21,860 nt of DNA from Bacillota bacterium. Its GTDB lineage: Bacteria > Bacillota > Clostridia > Christensenellales > SZUA-584. A program made the translations under genes and the position numbers. How positions within the stretch are numbered: position 1 is the stretch's first letter; every line of letters starts with the position of its first letter. The notes beneath the pieces are model-generated. The model was not told where the DNA came from. It saw only the letters and a program-made list of their open reading frames with translations, and made no database searches. Location of the stretch: the NCBI GenBank assembly GCA_023391105.1, contig JAEWBO010000014.1, positions 1 to 21,860 of the forward strand, in the 5' to 3' direction. Positions 7,007 to 13,815 of this stretch are shown in pieces.

Positions 7007-7070
7007 ATAGACAGACATCAGGAGTGTTCTTTATTGGACGAAACCCGCTCCGGAGCAAAAGGAGAAGACT

Positions 7071-8090
7071 ATGCAACAACGTGAATTGGGTGTCTGTCTT
7101 ATCGGCTGCGGCCGTGCCGGTATGATACATGCCGGCAATTTTAATAACAAGGTTCCCGGTGCCAAAATGGTGGCGGTGGTCGATGTCGTTATTGAAGCGG
7201 CAAAAGGCGCGGCGGCTGAGCTTGGCATCACAGACTGGTATACGGATTACCGCGAGGCGCTTAAGAACCCCGCTGTGGATGCGGTGGTTGTGGTATCGCC
7301 CACAGACCTGCACAAAAACATCGTGATCGACTGCGCAAACGCAGGCAAGCATGTGTTTTGTGAAAAGCCCATGGCAATGAACAGCGCAGAATGTCAGGAA
7401 ATGATTGATGCGTGTGATAAAAACAATGTGAAACTTCAAATCGGTTTTATGCGGCGTCATGACTTAAGCTTTAAGCAAGCCAAAAAGCTGCTTGAAGAGG
7501 GTGCCATCGGCGATCTCGTCATGATACGCTCCTGCACACGCGGCCCCAGCAAACCAAGGCCGTGGATGTACGATCTTAAAAAATCCAATGGAATTTTGGC
7601 AGAACTGAATAGCCACGACATCGACTGCATACGCTGGTTCGCTGAAAGTGAAATCGAATCTTTGTATGCAGTGGGCGGCAATTTCCGCAACAAAGAGGTG
7701 TCAGATGAGTATCCGGATTATTATGACAGCGTCGTGATGAACGGTGTTTTCAAAAACGGTATACAGTTCAGCATCGACGGCGCTGCGTATGTGCAGTATG
7801 GCTACGACGCACAGGTGGAGCTTGTGGGCACCAAGGGTGTGCTGTTTGTGGGGCGCAAGGATGACAGCTTCATTAAATGCACCACGGTGGAGCACGGCAC
7901 ATCGACGCCTTTTGTGAAAAGCTGGATGACATTGTTTATCGACGCATATCTCGCTGAAGATAATTCGTTTGTGCAAAGCATCAAGAATAACACGCCGACC
8001 GCTGTGACCGGCCACGACGGCATGATGGCAGTACGCATCGTGGAAGCGGGCAACGAATCCATTGCAACTAACAGCATCGTACGCTTGTAA
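7071..8090 (+). CDS. Gfo/Idh/MocA oxidoreductase, inositol 2-dehydrogenase-like
   Basis: A 339-residue protein with an N-terminal Rossmann domain (CLIGCGRAGMIH, 9-20; acidic D38 after the second strand, suggesting NAD) and the family's CEKPM (97-101), whose lysine K99 is catalytic. GFMRRHD (125-131) and the active-site helix ELNSHDID (178-185) follow, with H182 as the expected catalytic histidine. The position four residues before that histidine is usually aspartate in inositol dehydrogenases; here it is E178. Length and overall layout match IolG-like enzymes, which oxidise a ring hydroxyl of inositols or pyranoses. It is the first gene behind the second promoter and is separated from the zinc dehydrogenase by 12 bases. 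The substrate is probably a cyclitol or sugar but is not determined. Confidence 0.85.
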   Translation: MQQRELGVCLIGCGRAGMIHAGNFNNKVPGAKMVAVVDVVIEAAKGAAAELGITDWYTDYREALKNPAVDAVVVVSPTDLHKNIVIDCANAGKHVFCEKPMAMNSAECQEMIDACDKNNVKLQIGFMRRHDLSFKQAKKLLEEGAIGDLVMIRSCTRGPSKPRPWMYDLKKSNGILAELNSHDIDCIRWFAESEIESLYAVGGNFRNKEVSDEYPDYYDSVVMNGVFKNGIQFSIDGAAYVQYGYDAQVELVGTKGVLFVGRKDDSFIKCTTVEHGTSTPFVKSWMTLFIDAYLAEDNSFVQSIKNNTPTAVTGHDGMMAVRIVEAGNESIATNSIVRL

Positions 8091-8102
8091 AGGAGACTGA
8101 CT

Positions 8103-9140
8103 ATGAAAAGCTTAAAATTATTCGGACCTAACGATATTCGTCTTGTGGAGACGGATGTTCCTAAGATACGCCCCGATGAGCTGCTGCTCAAAACAGATGC
8201 CGCTGCGGTTTGCGGCACAGATATCCGTATGTGGGGCAACGGCCATGCCGGTGTGGATGAAGATCATCCGCTCACGCTGGGTCATGAGTTCGCGGGCACT
8301 ATCGTGGAGGTGGGCAGCGAGGTACCGTTCTATAAAAAAGGCATGCAGGTGGCTATGCAGCCCAACATCGGCTGCGGCATTTGCGACCGCTGCGTGGACG
8401 GCAAGTTCCATCTGTGCGACGATTATCGCGCGTTTGGCATCAACATGGACGGTGCGTTTGCGGAATACGTGCGTATCCCTGCCGACGCGATTTGCCGTGG
8501 CAATCTGATGCTGCTGCCCGAAGGCGTTTCACCAGCGGAGGCCGCGGTGACAGAGCCGCTCTCATGTGCGTACAACGGTTTTACAAAATGCTTCGTCAAG
8601 CCCGGCGAATACGCGCTGGTGGTGGGGGCAGGCCCCATCGGCATGATGCATGTGCAGCTTTTGCATATGGCCGGAGCCACAGTGCTTTTAAACGATATTT
8701 CGGCGGAGCGTCTTGAGGCGTGCAAAAAGATACTGCCGTATCTCACCACCTATCATGGGGACGATCTTAAAGGCTTTGTGATGGAAAAGACGCATGGACG
8801 CGGATTGGATATCGCGATCACGGCATGCCCGGTGCCTTCGGTACAGGCGGCCATGCTGCCGCTCATGAACTACGGCGGACGCGTCAACTTTTTCGGCGGT
8901 ATTCCCGCAAGCAAGCAGCCGGTGCCTATCGATACCAACCTCGTGCATTATAAGGAGCTGTTCCTGACGGGTTCCACACGTTCGAGCATTGCGCAGTTCA
9001 GAAAGACGTTGGAGTTTGTGTCTCAAGGTCTGGTTGACGTGAACAGCATCATTACGCATCGTTACCCGCTGGGCGATATTTTAACAGCATTCGAAAACGC
9101 CAAGCAGACGATGGGTATCAAGCATGTCATTGTGTTTTGA
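8103..9140 (+). CDS. Zinc-dependent medium-chain alcohol/polyol dehydrogenase
   Basis: A 345-residue protein behind AAGGAGACTGACT. Catalytic-zinc ligands are visible as C37 (VCGTDI) and H61-E62 (GHEFAG), with E151 (VTEPLSC) as the fourth candidate. Structural-zinc cysteines are C91, C94, C97 and C105. The nucleotide-binding motif VGAGPIGMM (174-182) is followed by D198 at the end of the second strand, which favours NAD over NADP. This is the sorbitol, threonine and galactitol-phosphate dehydrogenase branch of the MDR superfamily, which interconverts a secondary alcohol and a ketone. In the novel Thermotoga inositol route a dehydrogenase of this class works beside an IolG-like enzyme on a keto-gluconate, so the pairing here is suggestive. 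The actual substrate is unknown. Confidence 0.87.
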   Translation: MKSLKLFGPNDIRLVETDVPKIRPDELLLKTDAAAVCGTDIRMWGNGHAGVDEDHPLTLGHEFAGTIVEVGSEVPFYKKGMQVAMQPNIGCGICDRCVDGKFHLCDDYRAFGINMDGAFAEYVRIPADAICRGNLMLLPEGVSPAEAAVTEPLSCAYNGFTKCFVKPGEYALVVGAGPIGMMHVQLLHMAGATVLLNDISAERLEACKKILPYLTTYHGDDLKGFVMEKTHGRGLDIAITACPVPSVQAAMLPLMNYGGRVNFFGGIPASKQPVPIDTNLVHYKELFLTGSTRSSIAQFRKTLEFVSQGLVDVNSIITHRYPLGDILTAFENAKQTMGIKHVIVF

Positions 9141-9166
9141 GGATTCTTTGGAGAGAACAGATATAA

Positions 9167-10129
9167 ATGGATACAATAGAGGTTATGACTATGATTAGAA
9201 CCGTATTGGGAGATGTCCCCGCCATGCTTCTTGGACATACCCAATGCCATGAACACCTGTTTCTCGAGAAGGGTAAATCCTTCGAGATAAACCAGGCACT
9301 GTGCATGGATGATACGAATAAAAGTGTCGCGGAACTGACTTCCTATCGCGCGGCGGGCGGCACGGCGATTGTGGATGCGCAGCCCGCGCGCTGCGGTCGC
9401 ATGGAAGAAGCATTGGTAAACGCATCCTCTAAGACGGGTGTCCATATTATCGCGGTCACAGGCTTTCATAGAATGCTTTTCTATGAAGAGGGCGGTTTTC
9501 CCGCTTCATGGACCGAGCAGCAGCTTGCCGACTTGTTTGGAAGTGAAGTCATCAAGGGAATGACACTAAATGACGGGACGCGGGTTTCGGCACGCGCGGG
9601 AATGATCAAAGCAGCGATTGAGACCGGCGGCATTTACGCGGACAGAACGAGTGAAAAACTGTTTGGTGCTGTGGCGCAGGCCGCAAGCATCAGCGGTGCG
9701 CCTGTGATGGTTCATACCGAACCGAACGCCGATATTTTGGAGATGATCGGATTCTTCGGGGCGGCGGGCATCGTACCGCAGCGCCTGATCATCTGCCATA
9801 TGGACAGAACACGTTATGATATGGGTTACCACAAGGAAGTGCTGTCAACCGGCGCGCATCTGTGCTACGACAGCGTGAACCGTCTCAAATATCTGAGTCA
9901 TGAGAAAGAGATTGCGCTGATTACCGCCATGATAGAAGCCGGTTTTGAAGAGCAATTGCTGCTGTCTTTGGATACCACAAATCAACGCCTGCGTGCATAT
10001 GGCGCGGATATGGGGCTTGATTATATATTAAAAGATTTTTCAACTATGCTGCGGGAGCATGGGGTTTCGAATGCTGCCATTGAAAACATGACGGTAAACA
10101 ACGCCCGAAAAGCCCTGCGGCTTGAATAA
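9167..10129 (+). CDS. Phosphotriesterase-family metal-dependent hydrolase, probable lactonase
   Basis: A 320-residue amidohydrolase-fold protein with the full binuclear metal set of the phosphotriesterase family: HEH (H28, H30), the bridging lysine K148 (RAGMIK), H183 (MVHTEPN), H211 (ICHMDR) and D269 (LSLDTT). Family members in sugar clusters are usually lactonases, so opening of a sugar lactone made by the preceding dehydrogenases is the most likely role. Two starts are possible: ATG 9167 with GGAGAG 11 bases upstream, and ATG 9191 with GAGG 8 bases upstream, giving an N-terminus MIRTVLGDVP typical of the family. The longer form is listed; the shorter is about equally likely. No signal peptide is seen, so it acts in the cytoplasm. 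Confidence 0.82.
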   Translation: MDTIEVMTMIRTVLGDVPAMLLGHTQCHEHLFLEKGKSFEINQALCMDDTNKSVAELTSYRAAGGTAIVDAQPARCGRMEEALVNASSKTGVHIIAVTGFHRMLFYEEGGFPASWTEQQLADLFGSEVIKGMTLNDGTRVSARAGMIKAAIETGGIYADRTSEKLFGAVAQAASISGAPVMVHTEPNADILEMIGFFGAAGIVPQRLIICHMDRTRYDMGYHKEVLSTGAHLCYDSVNRLKYLSHEKEIALITAMIEAGFEEQLLLSLDTTNQRLRAYGADMGLDYILKDFSTMLREHGVSNAAIENMTVNNARKALRLE

Positions 10130-10151
10130 CAGGAGGCAAAAAAGAAGACTT

Positions 10152-11102
10152 ATGAATCTGGAACCTGCAACACAACCTACGATGTACTTCATCGGCGTGA
10201 CAACGGGCAAATCTTCGATCATGAAGGTTTTTCCGGAATGGGCAAAGGCGCTCGGACTTAAGGATGCCGTCATTAAAGGCATCGACATCGAGATCCACGC
10301 TCCCAAAGAAGTTTACCGCGAAGTGGTCAGCTTCATCAAAAACGACCCGCTTTCGCTGGGCGCATTGGTCACCACCCATAAAATCGACTTGTATAATGCG
10401 GCAAGCGATCTTTTTGAGTATCTTGATCCATATGCACAGCGCTTTGGCGAGATGTCGTCTATCTCCAAAGACGGCGACAAGCTTTGCGGGCACGCCAAAG
10501 ACCCCATCACATGCGGCCTTGCGATGGAAGAGTTTATTCCCAAAGACTATTGGAAAGAGCATCCTGAAGCGGGCGTGTTCATTATGGGCGCGGGCGGCAG
10601 CGCGATTTCCATGTGCTCATATTTCATGCGCGAGGAATTCAAGGGCAACTATCCGTCGCATATCATCGTGGCGAACCGTTCACAACCGAGACTGACGGAG
10701 ATCGAAGAGATCAACCAAACGCTCAATCCCGGCTCTGTTCGCTGTGAATATTATCTGACACCCGAATTTGTACAAAATGACGCGGTGCTGCACAAGATGC
10801 CTGAGGGCTCGCTGATCATCAATGCGACCGGACTTGGCAAAGACAGACCCGGCTCGCCGTTGACCGACGACGCTGTGTTCCCAAAGAACGCAATGGTATG
10901 GGAAATCAACTACCGCGGAGACCTGCGCTTTATGTATCAGGCGCTGGAGCAGAAGGAAAAGCAAAGCCTTATGGTTGTGGATGGATGGATGTATTTCGTA
11001 TACGGCTGGACATCAGTGATATCCGAAGTATTTCATACCCCCATTGAGGGAGAGACGCTTAAAGAGATGGACCGCATCGCAGCCGGATTTAACGGCCGAT
11101 AG
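10152..11102 (+). CDS. Shikimate dehydrogenase-like oxidoreductase of unknown substrate
   Basis: A 316-residue protein with shikimate dehydrogenase architecture. The N-terminal substrate domain includes GALVTTHKIDLY (70-81), whose K77 matches the catalytic lysine, and D117 in GHAKDPITCG matches the partner aspartate. A Rossmann domain follows with GAGGSAISM (146-154), and INATGLGKDRPGSPL stands where the usual NATPxGM segment lies. The Ser-x-Ser shikimate-binding motif near the N-terminus is replaced by TGKSSIMKVFPEW (18-30), and the protein is longer than typical AroE (about 270-290). It therefore probably acts on a related ring or open-chain hydroxy compound, not in aromatic amino acid synthesis, consistent with its place in a catabolic operon. 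AGGAGG lies 15 bases before ATG 10152; a TTG at 10122 overlapping the previous gene lacks a ribosome binding site. Confidence 0.78.
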   Translation: MNLEPATQPTMYFIGVTTGKSSIMKVFPEWAKALGLKDAVIKGIDIEIHAPKEVYREVVSFIKNDPLSLGALVTTHKIDLYNAASDLFEYLDPYAQRFGEMSSISKDGDKLCGHAKDPITCGLAMEEFIPKDYWKEHPEAGVFIMGAGGSAISMCSYFMREEFKGNYPSHIIVANRSQPRLTEIEEINQTLNPGSVRCEYYLTPEFVQNDAVLHKMPEGSLIINATGLGKDRPGSPLTDDAVFPKNAMVWEINYRGDLRFMYQALEQKEKQSLMVVDGWMYFVYGWTSVISEVFHTPIEGETLKEMDRIAAGFNGR

Positions 11103-11120
11103 CAGAAAGGAAACAATACA

Positions 11121-11717
11121 ATGGCAGATTTTAATGCAGGAAAACCGTTCGATTTCGAACGCGGCTTTACAATGGATTTTGATTTAAAGACGGGACTTTC
11201 CACAATGATGGATACCGGCAAGCGCTACCTTTCGGATATGAAAGGCATGTTCGCGGACGATGCAGCCTTTGATGCTGATTGTGACGGGCAGGGTCCGCTG
11301 GTCTACGAATTCCACAGCATGCCTGTGCCGGAGCACGAGGGCGACATCGCTTTTGGCTGCAGTATCGTATATCCGGGAAAAGTCGGCAACGAGTATTACT
11401 TCACCAAAGGGCATTTCCACACCATACTGGAAACGGCTGAAGTCTATTACTGCCTCGCGGGACACGGCTATATGCTGATGGAAAACCCCGAAGGCGACTG
11501 GCTCGCGATGGAGCTGGAAGCGGGGAAGGTCGTATATGTTCCCAAGCGTTATGCTCACCGCAGCATCTGCGTAGGCAGCGAACCGTTGCGCACATTCTTT
11601 GCGTTCCGTGCCGATGCGGGACACGACTATGGCAGCATTGAGACAAAGGGATACCGCAAGCTGATGGTCGAGGTCGACGGCAAGCCGACGATCATTGACA
11701 ACCCCAAGTGGAAATAA
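11121..11717 (+). CDS. pgiA: Cupin-type glucose-6-phosphate isomerase
   Basis: A 198-residue single-cupin protein. Metal ligands are in the expected pattern: H98 and H100 (KGHFH), E107 (TAEVYY) and H146 (RYAHRS), with the same spacing as the archaeal Pyrococcus-type enzyme as I recall it. The flanking YYFTKGHFH and VPKRYAHRS segments are the family signatures. The known reaction is interconversion of glucose-6-phosphate and fructose-6-phosphate with iron or another divalent metal; the fold is unrelated to the ordinary phosphoglucose isomerase. Its placement between dehydrogenases and an aldolase suggests isomerisation of some aldose/ketose pair of this pathway, perhaps not glucose-6-phosphate itself. 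It lies 18 bases after the previous gene and 13 before the next. Confidence 0.83.
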   Translation: MADFNAGKPFDFERGFTMDFDLKTGLSTMMDTGKRYLSDMKGMFADDAAFDADCDGQGPLVYEFHSMPVPEHEGDIAFGCSIVYPGKVGNEYYFTKGHFHTILETAEVYYCLAGHGYMLMENPEGDWLAMELEAGKVVYVPKRYAHRSICVGSEPLRTFFAFRADAGHDYGSIETKGYRKLMVEVDGKPTIIDNPKWK

Positions 11718-11730
11718 AGGAGCCAGGCAT

Positions 11731-12681
11731 ATGAAATTGTTGGTAACGCCGACCTCCTTCTTAAAGCCCGCAAACGCTGATGCCAAGGTCAAGCTTGAAG
11801 CCTTCGCTGACAGCATCGTGTATAATGACCTTGGTACGCCCCTTCAGGGTGACGAGCTGCTTTCGCGTCTTGACGGCGTGGACGGCTACATCGCGGGACT
11901 TGACTATATCACAGCCGACGTTGTGAAGCAGATGCCAAGCTCACTTAAGGTGATCTCGCGCTATGGTGCGGGAGTAGATAGGGTAAATATCACCGCTTGC
12001 AAGGAACGTGGGATTATCGTGACAAACACGCCGGGTGCAAACGCGACTGCGGTTTGTGAAATGGCATTCGGGCTGATGCTGTGCGCGGCGCGCAATATAC
12101 CGGCGCTGCACAAGGCTGTGGAAGCAGGAGAATGGCCGAGAGCCAACGGCATGGAGCTTTCAGGCAAGACGCTGGGTATCGTGGGGCTTGGTGCAATCGG
12201 CAAACGGCTGGCGTTACGCGCCAAAGCGTTCGAGATGGATGTGATCGCGTTTGACCCGTATTTCGACGAGGCGTTTGGCAAACAACAGGGAGTAACACGT
12301 GTGGAGCTGGATGATTTATTTAAAGCAGCGGATGTGGTTTCTCTGCATGTGCCTTTGTCCGATGCGACACGCCATATGGCAAGCGCAGAGCGCATCAAAA
12401 GCATGAAGCAAGGCGGTATATTGATCAACACAGCCAGAGGCGGCTTGATCGATGAAGAAGCAGCTGCGGATGCGGTGAAGAGCGGCCATCTGCGTGGTCT
12501 TGGACTGGATGCATTTGAGCAGGAGCCGCTTGTCGATTCGCCGCTCAAGGGTCTGCCGGGTGTGGTGTTCACACCTCACGCAGCCGGACACACAGCGCAG
12601 GCTATCTCGCGCATGGGCATGATGGCGGTGGACAACGCGATACAGGTACTGTCAGGGCAGAAATGTCCTTACGAGCTTTAA
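11731..12681 (+). CDS. D-2-hydroxyacid dehydrogenase (phosphoglycerate dehydrogenase-like)
   Basis: A 316-residue protein starting at ATG 11731 with AAGGAG 8 bases upstream; an in-frame ATG at 11695 lies inside the cupin gene and is rejected. It has the catalytic triad of the family: R236 (NTARGGLIDE), E265 (DAFEQEP) and H283 (TPHAAGHT). The NAD-binding VGLGAIGKRL (151-160) is followed by D175, indicating NAD preference. It ends near the catalytic domain and lacks the ACT domain of many biosynthetic SerA proteins. Such enzymes reduce 2-keto acids or oxidise D-2-hydroxyacids, including phosphoglycerate and phosphoerythronate. In this operon it probably handles a sugar-acid or keto-acid intermediate; serine synthesis is less likely. 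Confidence 0.85.
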   Translation: MKLLVTPTSFLKPANADAKVKLEAFADSIVYNDLGTPLQGDELLSRLDGVDGYIAGLDYITADVVKQMPSSLKVISRYGAGVDRVNITACKERGIIVTNTPGANATAVCEMAFGLMLCAARNIPALHKAVEAGEWPRANGMELSGKTLGIVGLGAIGKRLALRAKAFEMDVIAFDPYFDEAFGKQQGVTRVELDDLFKAADVVSLHVPLSDATRHMASAERIKSMKQGGILINTARGGLIDEEAAADAVKSGHLRGLGLDAFEQEPLVDSPLKGLPGVVFTPHAAGHTAQAISRMGMMAVDNAIQVLSGQKCPYEL

Positions 12682-12711
12682 AGACTGCTCATAAAAAAGG
12701 AAGGCAATAAT

Positions 12712-13368
12712 ATGAACAAAATTGAAGTGCTGAGACGTTTGGAAGAATGCGGCGTTGTGGCCGTGGTTCGCGCGGAAAACGAAGATCAGGCCATGAAGAT
12801 CGTGGATGCCTGCATCAAGGCGGGTATCGTGGGCATAGAGATCACATTCACGGTGCCAGGCGCGGCGGATATCATCAAAACGCTGAGCAAGAAGTATAAA
12901 CCCGAAGACGTTCTGATCGGCGCGGGCACGGTGCTCACGCCTGAAACGGCTCAGACGGCGATACTCGCGGGAGCCAACTACGTGGTGGCACCCTGCCTGA
13001 ACGTGGAGACGGTCAAGCTTTGTCTTAAGCATCAGATCGCCTGTATGCCGGGTGCGATGACAGTGAAAGAGGCAGTGGAGTGCATGGAAGCAGGCGCGGA
13101 TATCATCAAGATATTCCCCGGCAATCTCTTCGGACCCAAGATCATCAAATCGTTCAAGGGGCCGCTTCCGCAGGCACGTATGATGCCCACCGGCGGTGTC
13201 AATGTGGATAACATCGGAGAGTGGATCAAAGCGGGTGCTGTGGCCGTGGGCGCAGGCAGCGATTTGACCGCAGGCGCCAAAAAGGGTGATTACGATTCCA
13301 TCGTAGAGATCGGCAGGAAAATGGTCGCCGAGGTCAAAAAGGCCAGAGAAGAAATGGCAAGTAAGTAA
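12712..13368 (+). CDS. eda: KDPG/KHG aldolase
   Basis: A 218-residue class I aldolase, the usual Eda length. R20 (VAVVRAEN), E43 (GIEITF), T73 (GAGTVL), the Schiff-base lysine K133 (ADIIKIFPG) and the phosphate-binding PTGGVN (159-164) are all present. It cleaves 2-keto-3-deoxy-6-phosphogluconate to pyruvate and glyceraldehyde-3-phosphate, or the related 4-hydroxy-2-ketoglutarate. As last gene of the operon it gives the expected exit to central metabolism. No sugar-acid dehydratase or separate 2-keto-3-deoxy-acid kinase is encoded in the operon, so the FGGY kinase may supply the phosphate, or the missing steps are encoded elsewhere. A strong terminator follows 22 bases after the stop. Confidence 0.9.
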   Translation: MNKIEVLRRLEECGVVAVVRAENEDQAMKIVDACIKAGIVGIEITFTVPGAADIIKTLSKKYKPEDVLIGAGTVLTPETAQTAILAGANYVVAPCLNVETVKLCLKHQIACMPGAMTVKEAVECMEAGADIIKIFPGNLFGPKIIKSFKGPLPQARMMPTGGVNVDNIGEWIKAGAVAVGAGSDLTAGAKKGDYDSIVEIGRKMVAEVKKAREEMASK

Positions 13369-13390
13369 CAATAGTAAAGTAAAGATTTAG

Positions 13391-13423
13391 AAGGTCACTG
13401 ATTGATATCAGTGGCCTTTTCTT
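13391..13423 (+). terminator. Intrinsic terminator of the catabolic operon
   Basis: A 12-base stem (13391-13402 with 13407-13418, one G-U pair) has a TGAT loop and is followed by TTCTT. It closes the transcript that begins at the kinase and dehydrogenase promoters. Confidence 0.88.
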
Positions 13424-13440
13424 ATGGATTCATTCTATCT

Positions 13441-13495
13441 AAACAATACTTTGGTATTAAACGATATTAACAAAAAATTGAATTTATGTTATAGT
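13441..13495 (+). promoter_or_regulatory. Promoter of the lipoprotein-esterase unit, with motifs resembling the DeoR site
   Basis: TTAACA (13467-13472) and TATAGT (13490-13495) are 17 bases apart. Immediately upstream of the -35 lies AAACGATA (13459-13466), and 18 bases before that AAACAATA (13441-13448). The same two octamers form the core of the repeats at 4581-4623 and 6985-7000. The promoter call is fair; the link to DeoR is weaker because the flanking ACAA bases are not conserved here. Confidence 0.5.
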
Positions 13496-13566
13496 AAACC
13501 GATACACGAGTGATATTAAGTCAACATAAGCCATAGAAATATATGTTGATTGACAGGAGGGCACAT

Positions 13567-13764
13567 ATGTCAGCTGTAAAAGGCGTTATTATCATTCTTA
13601 GTGTTTTCATAATTATGATTCTTGTTGCTTGTGGGCATGACAATAAGAATGAGATACAAGAAGTCCCTGCAACAACGGCCTTAGAAACACCACAACCCCC
13701 TCAACCGATGGAAAGTCCTATTATTTCTGATGATAAAAATGTGTCTTTACCTGATCCAGGATGA
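13567..13764 (+). CDS. Small lipoprotein, unknown function
   Basis: A 65-residue protein with CAGGAGG 8 bases before ATG 13567; an upstream in-frame ATG at 13543 has no ribosome binding site. A hydrophobic signal segment (residues 5-21) ends in a lipobox LVAC, so the mature lipid-anchored part starts at C22. It is only about 44 residues, rich in proline, threonine and acidic residues (including TPQPPQP), and looks disordered. No enzymatic domain fits in this length. It precedes the esterase lipoprotein by 51 bases and is probably co-transcribed. It may be a truncated relative of that gene's N-terminal leader, which has a similar lipobox and proline-rich linker, but this is speculative. Confidence 0.6.
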   Translation: MSAVKGVIIILSVFIIMILVACGHDNKNEIQEVPATTALETPQPPQPMESPIISDDKNVSLPDPG

Positions 13765-13815
13765 ATCAGCAAATAAACATATTGCGAAATAGCAATATAT
13801 GATTAGGCGGGCGAT

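Noticed and set aside
6958..7070. Riboswitch in the leader of the oxidoreductase gene
   Set aside because: The leader is short and AT-rich, with promoter and operator elements explaining it; no stable stem or known aptamer pattern is seen.
12652..13371. 239-codon open frame on the minus strand
   Set aside because: Antisense shadow of the KDPG aldolase gene, whose protein has every catalytic residue; the shadow is His/Arg-rich with no family character.
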